A DNA stretch of 64,000 bases from Bradysia coprophila (taxonomy: Eukaryota; Arthropoda; Insecta; Diptera; Sciaridae), in the NCBI RefSeq assembly GCF_014529535.1, contig NW_023503584.1, positions 534,190 to 598,189 on the forward strand, read 5' to 3'. Under the pieces are notes generated by a model. It worked only from the letters and a program-made list of their open reading frames with translations. It made no database searches and was not told where the DNA came from. Position numbers and translations under genes: made by a program. Below, in pieces: positions 12,556 to 22,361 of this stretch. Within the stretch, counting starts at the first letter, position 1; each line of letters opens with the position of its first letter.

Positions 12556-14026
12556 ATGCGGTCTCTGGATAGTACGATATTTTCGTGTGTGTACGATGTA
12601 GCATGGTCGAACAGTGACCAAGATTTGTTCGATAAGATTTCCGTCGCAATGACCGTGTTCGTAATGGGTTCGCTTGTATTAAATTTGGTCGGACCAGTTC
12701 GATATGGAAAATCAGCGTCGTTTATTTCGACGCATCCGAATTACCTAAATTACAATCTAACTTCGAAATTTGTGTGGAGGGTGGGTAACTATTATAGTCG
12801 TGGAGTCGAGATTTTGTATACTAATGAGTGGTTGTCTTCAGTATGGCTTCATAGCCACAATTCTTGTGCCACTTCTGATGGTCTTCGTCACCCCATGTTC
12901 GAAAATTGGAAACTTTTGTAATGCTGCTGGCCTGACGATTGATTGCCTACATTATTTTAATCGGTAAGCCTTCAATGAATGCACTGATAAAAAAATTTCG
13001 TAAACATACGTCCAGTATGTATGAAATGGCTGGCAGACAGCTTCATTTCTGCCTTAATTCGGATATGTATATTCCAACGTCTGACATGTATATCGTACAT
13101 GTTCGACGTATTTAAACATACGAGTGACACAAATAGTCACGTACAGTATGTATGATTATACGTCGGACATGTACGATATACATGTCAGACGTTGGAATAC
13201 ACATATCCGAAGTAAGGCAGAAATGAAGCTGTCTGCCAATCATTTCATACATACTGGACGTATGTTGACAAATTTTTTTTTATCAGTGTGCTTCATAAAA
13301 TCGCGATTGCCACCTCACGCTTTCCTTCATAATGCCAGGACAATTATTTATCCGTCGAAAATCTCGCCGAAAGCTACGCCTCAAACTCTGTGGTTCTTCC
13401 TGCTAATGGTTCTGATAACAACGCTACATGGATTCATCCAATCACATCATTTACTGAACGTTCACACTTCAAGCGTTACCTCTTTGACCTATTTGGGTAA
13501 GTACAGTTTTTACGACCACTGTTTTTTAGCACACCATAGTTGGTGGCAGATAATGTGTAAGGCGGGAAAAATGTTGGCACAGTTGCGTGACCAATTCCTT
13601 CTGATTATCAGGCATATTGCTCTACATCGTCGGTGCATCAATTAATTCCTACCACGATAATCTACTCATTAATTTGAGGAACACATCGACCACAGCAGGT
13701 AGATTGGACAGCAGCTCCAATTACAAAATTCCTACAGGAGGCATTTTCGAATACGTTTCGTGTGCCAACTATCTCGGCGAATTGATGGAATGGTGGGGTT
13801 ATTTCATGGTGACGAAAGGTTATCCGCAGGTAGTGTATGATGCTAATGAATGGGTTGGTTGAGGCTTGGAAGGATGTTATTGCAATTATGTTTTCAGTTC
13901 CTGTTCGCAATATTTGCGACTGCATTTTTGGGATGTCGGTCCAGATTTGCTCACAAATTCTACAAGGACAAGTTTGGTGGTGAGTATCCGGACCACAGGA
14001 AAGCGATAATTCCATTTATTTACTGA
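12556..14026 (+). CDS. steroid 5-alpha-reductase-like protein, copy A
   Basis: Five exons join in phase: 12556-12780, 12842-12963, 13339-13496, 13612-13829, 13898-14026; 283 aa. The C-terminal half matches 3-oxo-5-alpha-steroid 4-dehydrogenases (SRD5A1/2): HYFNR-TIIYP, a multi-span hydrophobic core, IPTGGIFEYVSCANYLGELMEW, and a final YPDHRKAIIPFIY. The family reduces a C4=C5 enone using NADPH within the ER membrane; the insect substrate is unknown. Intron 1 is 61 nt (12781-12841) with a TACTAAT branch site and must be removed, because reading through shifts frame. Intron 2 contains a 307-bp MITE. An upstream in-frame ATG at 12466 would add a non-conserved leader, so the ATG aligned with copy B was preferred. 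Confidence 0.85.
12982..13288. mobile_element. MITE in intron 2 of reductase copy A
   Basis: A 307-bp, nearly perfect palindrome beginning CACTGATAAAAAAATTT and ending with its complement. Copy B lacks it at the same site (22781-22790), proving insertion after the duplication. The flanking duplication appears to be very short (TG, perhaps ATG/TGC). Confidence 0.88.
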
Positions 14027-14278
14027 TGAGAGGTGTATTGTATTGATCTGGATTGTAAGGAACTCTGGTACGGTCGGGGAAATTTTGTTGCTTTTTATTT
14101 ACAAATTCACGCCATAGTATGTCTCTCAGAATATGAATTTTAAGTAAACGAATGATTAAAAAATGAACCGAAAAATACATTTCAACGCTTGAGAATATTA
14201 ATGCTTTGTAATTTAGACTCACGTTCCATTTTGAATTGGGTAGTGCAAGTAGTGCACCCATGTAGTGAATTGTCATCA

Positions 14279-14348
14279 CTACTCACTGGCCTCGTCGATA
14301 ACAGGGAACATTTTGCAATTCCGAGCATCTTCGTTTCCAGAAAATTAT
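14279..14348 (-). pseudogene. Cep290 last-exon remnant, unit A
   Basis: Nearly identical to the final coding exon of Cep290 (27827-27895), including stop and splice acceptor, but one extra G near 14305 shifts the frame. It lies downstream of and tail-to-tail with reductase copy A, as in the other two units. No upstream Cep290 exons remain. Confidence 0.8.
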
Positions 14349-15730
14349 CTGTGCGTTGTCATGGAAAGAAAAGATCGGAAGTAAGTCAAGATCGAACAAC
14401 TCACATCGATTCTGCTTTCAACTTATTTAAGAAAGAAATGCAATCAGCTTCAGACAATCGTGACCTTTAGTGAACACGCAACGTTTCAGCACTCGCGCAC
14501 TCTTCAGTACTTTCGACAACATCTCATACTCAACAAATCTTAAAACTCCTGAATCGTCCAAACAAAGTTTTTTTCATTCCTGATCACAATGGAGTCCTAC
14601 TCTATCAGAACATACTGCTATTTTTGGGTAAGGTAGTTTTGGCATACCCTTCCCAGTTTTGGATATTTGATTTCAACGGAAATTTTTCTTTAGCGAAAGT
14701 AAGTTCTTCATGATTTGTTATGAATTCAATTCAATCACGTAAGTTCATTCAGTAATCTTCGGTTTATTTAACAATAAATTGCCGCGAAGATTATACATAT
14801 CAGCATGCAATGTACACAGTTCATTACACCAACACAGTCTTTTATAATAATTAAGAGTCAATCTGCGAAAACTTCGAACAATTTCAAACTCCAAATCCTT
14901 CCGGGCTGTTTGAAAGTGGTCAACGTCTAAAGTATGATTATAATTGAATAAAAACTTAATACAAAGCCGGACCAGCCACACTGGGAAGTCGGGAGTTTTC
15001 CGATTGGTATTTCGGATTTTTTTTGGCGCTAGGTTTATGATGTCATGAATGGACTATTCGGAATAGTAGAGGTCCAACGGCATCAATATCTTTCAAGGTT
15101 TAGTTTTTTTCTTGTAAACACTTCGAGAAGTTTGTAATTTGTTCCTCTCAGAATGCCTACTGCACCGCTCCAATGAACATTTTCGAGAATTTTAAAAGAC
15201 CAACGTAGGCTTCTCTAATACCTACCAGCGCCAAAATTTCAAATAAGCCCGTTTTTTATTGTCAGAGATTTAAATTAAAAACGAGTTTGACCTTTCCAAT
15301 GGCACTGGGTTAGGTGCAGACCAATTTTTGACCAGTTGCAACATGAAAACAAAATGGTTTCAAGACCAAATTTGACCTGTAGATTACTGAGAGGAATCCT
15401 TTTAAACATTTAGTGCCTGAATTTTAAAAATCGACGATGGCTTGTTTTTGTGTTTCACACAACTTGTTCGACGTTTTCGCAAAATGACTCTTAATACTTC
15501 TATATGGAAGTGGATCATTGCAATTCGTTCGTGCTGCAACTATAATGTTAAAGCGTTGCTTGTTCGCGATAAATATGTAAACTAAAAGGTCAAGTACCTC
15601 ATTCATATTTATGTCAATAAATTACTGAACCTACCACCTACTACACTTTCATGTTCATTAATATTCTCTTTATATACTTCATTGTAAAACAGTGTTATCG
15701 TGAATTCTTTTGTTTACATATTACTTTATG

Positions 15731-15870
15731 CAACGCACTTCAAGCAAAAGTGATCATAGTAGTCAGCTGCAGAAAGTACTCTATTTTACATGAAAAATTT
15801 TTTACAGTGTTTTACAGCTGTGTGACAGACTGTCAAGTTTCAGAGTACAACTCATGCTTGAAGTGCGTTG
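15731..15870. mobile_element. MITE, CAACGCACTTCAAGCA family, copy 2
   Basis: The same inverted termini as 2088-2238 (CAACGCACTTCAAGCA and complement), 140 bp. The inner sequence differs and no clear target duplication is visible, so it is probably older. Confidence 0.75.
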
Positions 15871-16814
15871 CTTCATCCAATTCTGGGCCTTACCCACCAC
15901 ACAGTATTTCTTTTGCCGCTATTTGCACTCACTGTGTGCTAATAGAATTTCTTATAGGCACTCGATCTCTAAAGCTTGTAAGAAAACTAGGAAAAAACCA
16001 AGTCTCGTTTACATGCTTCTACACCGAAAACCATTCATTTCATCAATGAGGCACTTTTTTGGATGCCCTCAGTATGTAAAATGTAGGACGTAACTCGGAC
16101 GAAAAATAAAAAGCGACGTTTTCGCGTGAAGTTTGTTGATCCGAGGCGAAACCGACTGTTTAACTTTTCCATTCTTGTGACGTAAATTTCTATTGTTTAC
16201 TTTTAAATACTCAATGAAAAGTAAACCATTAGGAGAGTCGAGAGTCCTTCATAATCTTCTGCTGGAAAATCATCATAAAATTAAAATCGAGAAACAGAAC
16301 TCAATCCGTGCCGTTTCACCATACAAGTTTTCACGTATGGAAGTTACATCTGTTTCTGTTATTTACAATATTCTTACATACAATGAATTTCTCCACACTA
16401 CGACGTCGGTAAGACCGGTCTGGCTTCAATTTATTCATATTAAAACTGTTATGAAGGTCTAATTCACATACAGTTCATTCGTTCCGTTGTTTGCATTGCA
16501 TTACAGGTTGCCAAGAGGTTGGTTGTCCAACAGGTTCAGCATCCGATGTAGTGATAACATTCTGTCCAACTGTGTGTTCATGGGTTGTTATCGTTTGCAC
16601 CTTTATTTTTTGTCGTTTCGTTACTTATGATAGAATGCACAGCTCTGTAGCAGTGCTGTGTAGAATGATATCGTGGTGAAGACAGTGTTACGGTCTTAAA
16701 ACAGTACATCGCATAGCATATCATCAGTTTTTTCGTAGTATCTTCAGCAAGAAACTTGCAATAATTCAGCCTTTAGCCGAAGTGAAAATAAAAGGTTCAA
16801 ATTTTGAAAACAAA

Positions 16815-16913
16815 CAACGCGCTTCAAGCATGAGTGGTACTCTAAATAGGCTACTGAAACTGGACAGTGCATCGAACAAATTTTGGCACTGCACTTTTGC
16901 TTGAAGTGCGTTG
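16815..16913. mobile_element. MITE, CAACGCACTTCAAGCA family, copy 3
   Basis: 99 bp with the family termini, flanked by a 7-bp duplication AAACAAA (16808-16814 and 16914-16920). The interior matches copy 1 apart from a deletion of about 50 bp, so it is a deletion derivative of the same subfamily. Confidence 0.85.
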
Positions 16914-17176
16914 AAACAAACAAAGAAACGAAGAGCATTTATTTCACCTGCGAAATTTTGGTAAGAAATAGTTCCAAAGTTGAATGGTTCCTGATGTACT
17001 CGGAAAACACCCTTTAGTCATGAATTCTCTTCCCACTTTTGGGGAATTTTGGGTCTGGCTATGACACCGATGTGATGGAAAGAATACATGACTGGTTGAT
17101 GTGCCATACTTAACCTATCACATACGGTTATTCATCTGTTATCGATAACGACGACAAAAATAATGACAAGCTCTGG

Positions 17177-17353
17177 TGTAGTGCCCCTTACTATATTAAG
17201 TAAGAGAGAAGTAAGTTCTCTCTCTTTAGTATAAGAACCATGAATATGTTACTTAAGTGAATAAAGAATCATTCCATATTATATCGTCAAGCAGTGCGTT
17301 TCACTTAATACAACACTCCCGTTAAGACTATATATACCAACTATATATATACA
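17177..17353 (+). repeat. 5' LTR
   Basis: 177 bp, starts TGTAGTGCCCC and ends TATATATACA (TG...CA). An AATAAA lies at about 17260. Identical by eye to 20954-21130. Confidence 0.93.
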
Positions 17354-17367
17354 TGGCGACCGTGACA
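17354..17367 (+). promoter_or_regulatory. primer-binding site (tRNA-Arg type)
   Basis: TGGCGACCGTGACA directly follows the 5' LTR. It begins with the TGG complementary to a tRNA CCA end and matches the Arg-tRNA primer site known from 412/mdg1-like elements. Confidence 0.8.
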
Positions 17368-17468
17368 GTGATATAAAAAAAAAAAAACGATAAGTGGTCG
17401 GGTTAGTGAAACCGTTGTACTGCAAAGTAAATAATTATTAATAAAGTGAATCATTAAATGAATAAATT

Positions 17469-17696
17469 ATGGGCACATCTGACTCAAAGCCGCAAACCGC
17501 CACAACGGATGGTACTAACAGTAATACTGATGTTAATAGTGTCAATATAATTCAAGAATTTTCCGAACACAAAACCAGCACTGGCATTTGTTTATTAATA
17601 ATAGTGGTACTATTGGCAATTCACTTTATCTATAAATTTTACACGTTACATAAAAAGTGTATCGTAAAGCGTGAGAGACAAGTACGCCAAATTTGA
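17469..17696 (+). CDS. small membrane-anchored retrotransposon ORF
   Basis: 75 aa: an N-terminal MGTSDS that fits an N-myristoylation signal (Gly2, Ser6), a polar Ser/Thr/Asn region, one hydrophobic segment (about residues 40-56, LLIIVVLLAIHFIY) and a basic tail. Comparable tiny ORFs precede gag in some dipteran LTR elements. Its role is unknown; the layout suggests a membrane-targeting accessory protein. It lies between the primer site and gag, so it is the first ORF on the genomic RNA. Confidence 0.6.
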   Translation: MGTSDSKPQTATTDGTNSNTDVNSVNIIQEFSEHKTSTGICLLIIVVLLAIHFIYKFYTLHKKCIVKRERQVRQI

Positions 17697-18588
17697 ATAT
17701 TGAATATAAAAACAGAAAAATAAACCACGAACAATATTTGACGGGATTTGAAAAATAAATGAACAAATAACATTACTGGAATTGATGGACATCCAAGAGC
17801 ACAGGCACGAAAATTCGTACAAATTTGGTCCGTGGGGTCCGTGGAAAACAGGAGAACATTGCTAAGTCAACAGCGAAGGCACAGAAAATCATAGATCGCA
17901 CAGGCGCGTAAGGTCGTACAAAATTTGGCCCTGGGTAAACAGATACACATAGCAACAGGTATGAGTTATGGAAATTAAAATTTGATTTTTTTTTATAAGA
18001 AAATGTTTTAAATTTTGAAGTTTTTATATGTAACGACACGCGATTGAAAATTATATTTTATGCTTACGTTTTAAAATCGATGTTATATGAGAACGATTGT
18101 TTATTTTGCGACAGGATGTTGAAATATTAAATACGACGAAAAGTTGTTCTAATTAAAAAGAAAGAAAAAATATTTTTTTCTGATGTCAGCGAATTTAACA
18201 CGCGCAGTTTTGAAATTCTTTACACGCGCAGTTTTGGAATTATTTTTTTTCGCTTACAATCGGTATTTGGTATTATTTTATGAAAGAAATACGATACTAA
18301 GTTTGGGACAGGATGTATAAATTTTGAAAATAATTGCAACATTGTGATTGATAAAGCAAACAAAGCGTATTTAATGGTACGAAATGGAAACGTTTGAATC
18401 AAAGCCTTTATTTGATTTAACGGAATTTTTAATTGTTTATTTTTCAATTTTATTTTTCTTGATGGTCTTGTCATTGGTTTTAATTTGGTTTTATTGTCAA
18501 GCCCGAACGAATAGATTCATTTGATGTGTTTATATTGTTGGAAATCTGGTGAAGTTGATACGAATAAGTATTTTTTATTTGGCAAAGT
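17697..18588. other. retrotransposon leader between small ORF and gag
   Basis: About 890 bp of AT-rich, non-coding internal sequence. It probably contains splice and packaging signals, but none could be assigned. Confidence 0.5.
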
Positions 18589-19818
18589 ATGACTACATGG
18601 ACACAATTAAGTACTAAATTAGACGAACACAGAATAGAATTTGAAAGAATTTATAAATGCCTGAGTGTTTCAATTAAAAGGAAAATTCAACGTGAAACTT
18701 TCGATAAACATTTACAAGACATTATTGAAGTATATAACGCTGCGACAAAGTTGATAAGAACGCACGATCTGCAAGAAGACCATTTGACTTATTGTACGGA
18801 ATTTCACACAAAAATTAGAGATCGTCTTCTCAAATTGTTTGGAACTTTGAAAGTACACATTGTAGTACCCCCCGGAGTAAAAGAAATTGACCCAAAAGTA
18901 CTTGATAAAGGTGATTCAGACTCAGATTCAGAAATGGTACAATCAGCTGAAGAGTTTCTTGCCTTGGCAGGAAAAACTATCTCTAGGAATTATGCAGGTG
19001 ACCCATTAGCCCTTACAGCTTTCATAAACTCTATCAAACTTCTCGAGAAGATGGCAGGTACGACGCACGTTACCCTTTTGATAACATATTTAATGACTAA
19101 ATTGGAAGATAAGGCTATGGAATCAGTCCCTGAAGATCCACAAACTATTCAAGAAATAATTGATGGACTTAAAGTAGGCATTAAACCTGAGACGTCTAAA
19201 GTAGTAAAGAGTAGGTTACAGGCTTTGAAGTTTGACAGATTCAAGGTTCAAGACTTTGCCCTTGAAGCGACGAAATTGAGTGAAGCACTCCAAAGAGCTT
19301 TAGTGTTGGAAGGTGTTGGTAAGGTCAAAGCACGAGAAATGTGTGTAGATGAAACTATTGACATGTGTCGGGCGAATGCTCGAAGTGATCTGATTAAAGC
19401 CGTATTATCAGCGTCTCAATACAATGATCCTGATGAAGTAGTTGCTAAACTGATTTTAGAATCGTCTACCGAAAAGCAGGAAAAGCAAGTGTTAGCATAC
19501 AAGGCACAGTTTAGAGGTAAACGGGGAAAAGGTAGAGGCCGTGGTGGTTACGGTAATTACGGTAATAATTATGGAAACTATAATAAATGGAATGGTGGAA
19601 ATAATAATTACCATCAAAACGGCAATGGTCGAGGTAATAATGGTAGAGGAAGATCCTGGAATCGTGGCCGTGGTCGTGGTCGCGGAAGTTATCAGAATTA
19701 TCAAAATTATCCGAATCACTCAGTTAGAATAGTCGAGGCTTTGGGAAACGAGGAAGCCCCTCAGCGATACCAGCAGCTGGGGGAAACAACAGCAATGATG
19801 CCGTATCAGTCTCAATAG
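18589..19818 (+). CDS. gag: Gag-like protein
   Basis: 409 aa, open. A mainly helical capsid-like region (about residues 1-310) is followed by a tail rich in Gly, Arg, Asn and Tyr (RGKRGKGRGRGGYGNYG onward, with RGRGRGRG) in place of the CCHC zinc knuckle usual in retroelements. Such RGG-type tails bind RNA, so it likely does the nucleocapsid job. Gag assembles the particle in the cytoplasm. The next ORF starts 20 bases later in another frame, so either frameshifting or reinitiation would be needed to make it. Confidence 0.8.
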   Translation: MTTWTQLSTKLDEHRIEFERIYKCLSVSIKRKIQRETFDKHLQDIIEVYNAATKLIRTHDLQEDHLTYCTEFHTKIRDRLLKLFGTLKVHIVVPPGVKEIDPKVLDKGDSDSDSEMVQSAEEFLALAGKTISRNYAGDPLALTAFINSIKLLEKMAGTTHVTLLITYLMTKLEDKAMESVPEDPQTIQEIIDGLKVGIKPETSKVVKSRLQALKFDRFKVQDFALEATKLSEALQRALVLEGVGKVKAREMCVDETIDMCRANARSDLIKAVLSASQYNDPDEVVAKLILESSTEKQEKQVLAYKAQFRGKRGKGRGRGGYGNYGNNYGNYNKWNGGNNNYHQNGNGRGNNGRGRSWNRGRGRGRGSYQNYQNYPNHSVRIVEALGNEEAPQRYQQLGETTAMMPYQSQ

Positions 19819-19838
19819 TCCAAAGGAAGGTTCTATCT

Positions 19839-20831
19839 ATGAACCCAAACTACTCAGATTTTATAGTTTTGAGTAGTTCGATTTCAAATAAACAATGCAC
19901 ATTCCTAATTGACACGCAGGCGGACATAACTCTCTTAAAAATTTGCGCAGTCCGCCCAAGAGCGCTATTAGATGTAGAAAATTTGATTGACATAACAGGA
20001 ATAACGGAAGATCCCATAACGACTTTGGGTTGTACGAATGCGACGTTGGGTAATGACGATTTTAGAGTAAATTTTCCAGTACATGTAGTACCAAATGAAT
20101 TCAATATTCCGTCAGATGGGATCCTAGGTAAAGACTTCATGAAACATTTTAGATGCAATATAAATTACGGAGATATGACGTTTAGATTTACATTAAACGA
20201 ACAAATGATTACGGTACCAATAAGGGAAGGTCCCGAAGTAAATACGATAGTTTTACCCGCGAGAAGTGAGGTAATTAGACAATTCAATTTGAAAAAAGAA
20301 GTGTTAGAACCCCAGTGGGTCGATTCTTGGGAAATTAGTGCAGGAGTCTTCACAGCTCGCACAATAATTAGCTCAGCTCAGCCGTTGATCCGAATTCTCA
20401 ATACTACGGATAAAGTACAAATAATGAAAAATGACCGTCTACCAATTCAGAAGTTGTCAGATTATAAGGTTTACACAACGAAAAAGGAAATCTCTTCTAA
20501 AGAAAGGACAGAAACTTTACTGAAAATTTTAGAAAACAAAGTTCCTAGTTACGCTAAAGAACAGCTTTTCCCGTTGATAGAAGAATATGCGGACGTTTTC
20601 GCATTAGAAACTGACAAGATGACCACAAACAATTTTTATGAGCAAAAATTAAGGTTAAAAGATGACACACCGGTTTATATAAAAAATTACCGTACACCGC
20701 ACAGCCAGATTAATGAAATAGAAGCTCAGGTGAATGAATTTTTAAAAAATGACTTAATAGAACCAAGCGCATCCGAGTATAATAGCCCTTTGATTTTAGT
20801 CCCGAAACCCCCTTTGAATGGTAAAAATTAA
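19839..20831 (+). CDS. truncated Pol: aspartic protease and start of reverse transcriptase
   Basis: 330 aa. A retropepsin-like domain has FLIDTQADITLL at the active-site position (Gln where DTG/DSG elements have Gly) and a downstream GILGKDF motif. From about residue 270 the reverse-transcriptase N-terminal region appears (KNYRTPHSQ, EFLKNDLIEPSASEYNSPLILVPK), then the frame stops. The catalytic RT motifs, RNase H and integrase are missing, by deletion rather than by scattered mutation. Confidence 0.82.
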   Translation: MNPNYSDFIVLSSSISNKQCTFLIDTQADITLLKICAVRPRALLDVENLIDITGITEDPITTLGCTNATLGNDDFRVNFPVHVVPNEFNIPSDGILGKDFMKHFRCNINYGDMTFRFTLNEQMITVPIREGPEVNTIVLPARSEVIRQFNLKKEVLEPQWVDSWEISAGVFTARTIISSAQPLIRILNTTDKVQIMKNDRLPIQKLSDYKVYTTKKEISSKERTETLLKILENKVPSYAKEQLFPLIEEYADVFALETDKMTTNNFYEQKLRLKDDTPVYIKNYRTPHSQINEIEAQVNEFLKNDLIEPSASEYNSPLILVPKPPLNGKN

Positions 20832-20937
20832 TAAATTATAAGCAATGGTTAGTTTTAAGACTAAGAAAAGTTTAACTTTCAAAAGGAAATAAATAATGTA
20901 CGAAATAAATAATAATACGATTGGCATACACCAATCT

Positions 20938-20953
20938 AGCCGAAGAGGGATGG
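20938..20953 (+). promoter_or_regulatory. polypurine tract
   Basis: The purine run CGAAGAGGGATGG abuts the 3' LTR, where plus-strand synthesis would be primed. Confidence 0.65.
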
Positions 20954-21130
20954 TGTAGTGCCCCTTACTATATTAAGTAAGAGAGAAGTAAGTTCTCTCT
21001 CTTTAGTATAAGAACCATGAATATGTTACTTAAGTGAATAAAGAATCATTCCATATTATATCGTCAAGCAGTGCGTTTCACTTAATACAACACTCCCGTT
21101 AAGACTATATATACCAACTATATATATACA
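20954..21130 (+). repeat. 3' LTR
   Basis: 177 bp, identical by eye to the 5' LTR; followed by the target duplication CTGG. Confidence 0.93.
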
Positions 21131-21134
21131 CTGG

Positions 21135-22361
21135 GTAATATGGTTATGTAGTAAAATACATGTTAAAAAATTGAAGTACAAGATTTGAACTCAACCAATT
21201 AAAAATACTTCGATCGATGGAAGTAATAGACCCGATAATAATACTGGTCATGTGCTTGCCGTCTGTAACAGGTTGTTAAATGTCGATTTGATAATAAACG
21301 TTTTCTCAACTCAGTGACGAAAAGTGAAACTTCTGTTGGGGAAAATGTTGTATGCAACTCGGTGATAAATGTTAGGCACATGATGCCTAAAAAAGCATTT
21401 AGTACTTGATGGCATAACTAATTTACAACGCATTCCTGCCATGGTACTAGAATTTTAAAGTCACTCCGCCACTCGCTAACACTCTTTTTTTCATATTAAG
21501 TTATGTCCCAGAAGATTTTTTCCATCAAGATTTGTGTATATCCATAAATATATCAAGATTTGAGTCTTCAAGTCAAATTTTTCTAAGGAAGACGCGGCCC
21601 CCACTGCGTCACAGCTGGCTTCGGCACTGATTTACATTGCAAGTGTGGTGTATAGTAGTTACTTGATCACAAATTGCGTTCAGTTGGAAGAAAGAAACAA
21701 GTTGGTATATATATGTGGTGTAAATGTGATTTTAGATTGTTTTTCAATGAAAATTTTGAATTTTATGCTTTGTTTTTAAGCCGAAAGGAATTCGCTCTCT
21801 AAATTACAAAAAACATTGTATGAAACACGATTCGTGTACTCGCCTTCGCCTCGGTTTGGTTCTTAGTGTGGCCGGTCAGGTTAAATAAAAAATTTAGTGC
21901 AATTTAAAATAAAGAAAAGAGTTTTAAGTGATTAAGCCTAAGTGTGATTCTTGTTTCATTTATAACTATCATATCAGTGCGCGATTTGATAATCAATTAT
22001 TATTCGTCGTTGATTATTTAATATGCCAAACGCATAGGTATGTACGTCTGATCTTGACACAGAGACAAAGATAGACTTTGGTTTGACCGTTTCTTGTGTA
22101 ACTGTTGTTGTAATCAGTATAACACCGTTTATTGAAGTGTGCTCACCAGATAATGGAACTTGACCCGTGATCGTTTAAGTTCTCTTGATAGAAATTGCAT
22201 GGAACTATACCGCTACTTAATGAGTGTGCCTTCAATTTGTTAAACTCGATAATCGATAGTGATTAAAGTTTGTGTTCTTTTGCAGTGAATCACAATTGTA
22301 GCTCGTACGTAAAGTTTAATCATTGCTGCGTCAGTCAGACTTATTTTTACAGCAATTCACG
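21135..22361. other. upstream region of reductase copy B
   Basis: No gene supported. A palindrome-centre-like CGCCTTCGCCTCGG lies near 21840. The block 21985-22180 is the counterpart of 10640-10830 and probably includes promoter or 5' UTR of copy B; in this copy it lies only about 180 bases from the start codon. Confidence 0.55.

Larger units (their letters stand above)
14349..17176. other. intergenic, duplicated scraps and MITEs
   Basis: No gene supported. The stretch 15075-15145 resembles 25310-25380 (CAACGGCATCAATATCTT, GTAAACACTTCGAGAA), and 15205-15340 resembles 27490-27605 (ACCTACCA..., AACGAGTTTGACCTTTCC, GTGCAGACCAAT). These mark further shared segments of the duplicated region. Two copies of the CAACGC MITE follow. 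Confidence 0.55.
17177..21130 (+). mobile_element. non-autonomous Ty3/Gypsy-type LTR retrotransposon
   Basis: 3954 bp bounded by two 177-bp LTRs that I read as identical, with a 4-bp target duplication CTGG (17173-17176 and 21131-21134). Order: LTR, primer-binding site, small membrane ORF, gag, protease with the start of reverse transcriptase, then a jump to the polypurine tract and 3' LTR. Nearly all of reverse transcriptase, RNase H and integrase are absent, so it must have moved using proteins from a full-length relative. Identical LTRs mean the insertion is recent. The gag/protease style and Arg-tRNA primer site suggest an mdg1/mdg3-like dipteran lineage; this is inference. Confidence 0.92.

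Noticed and set aside
12466-12921. Reading reductase copy A as a frameshifted pseudogene
   Set aside because: The extra base lies within a 61-nt intron with good branch and acceptor; splicing restores the frame and matches copy B and the family.
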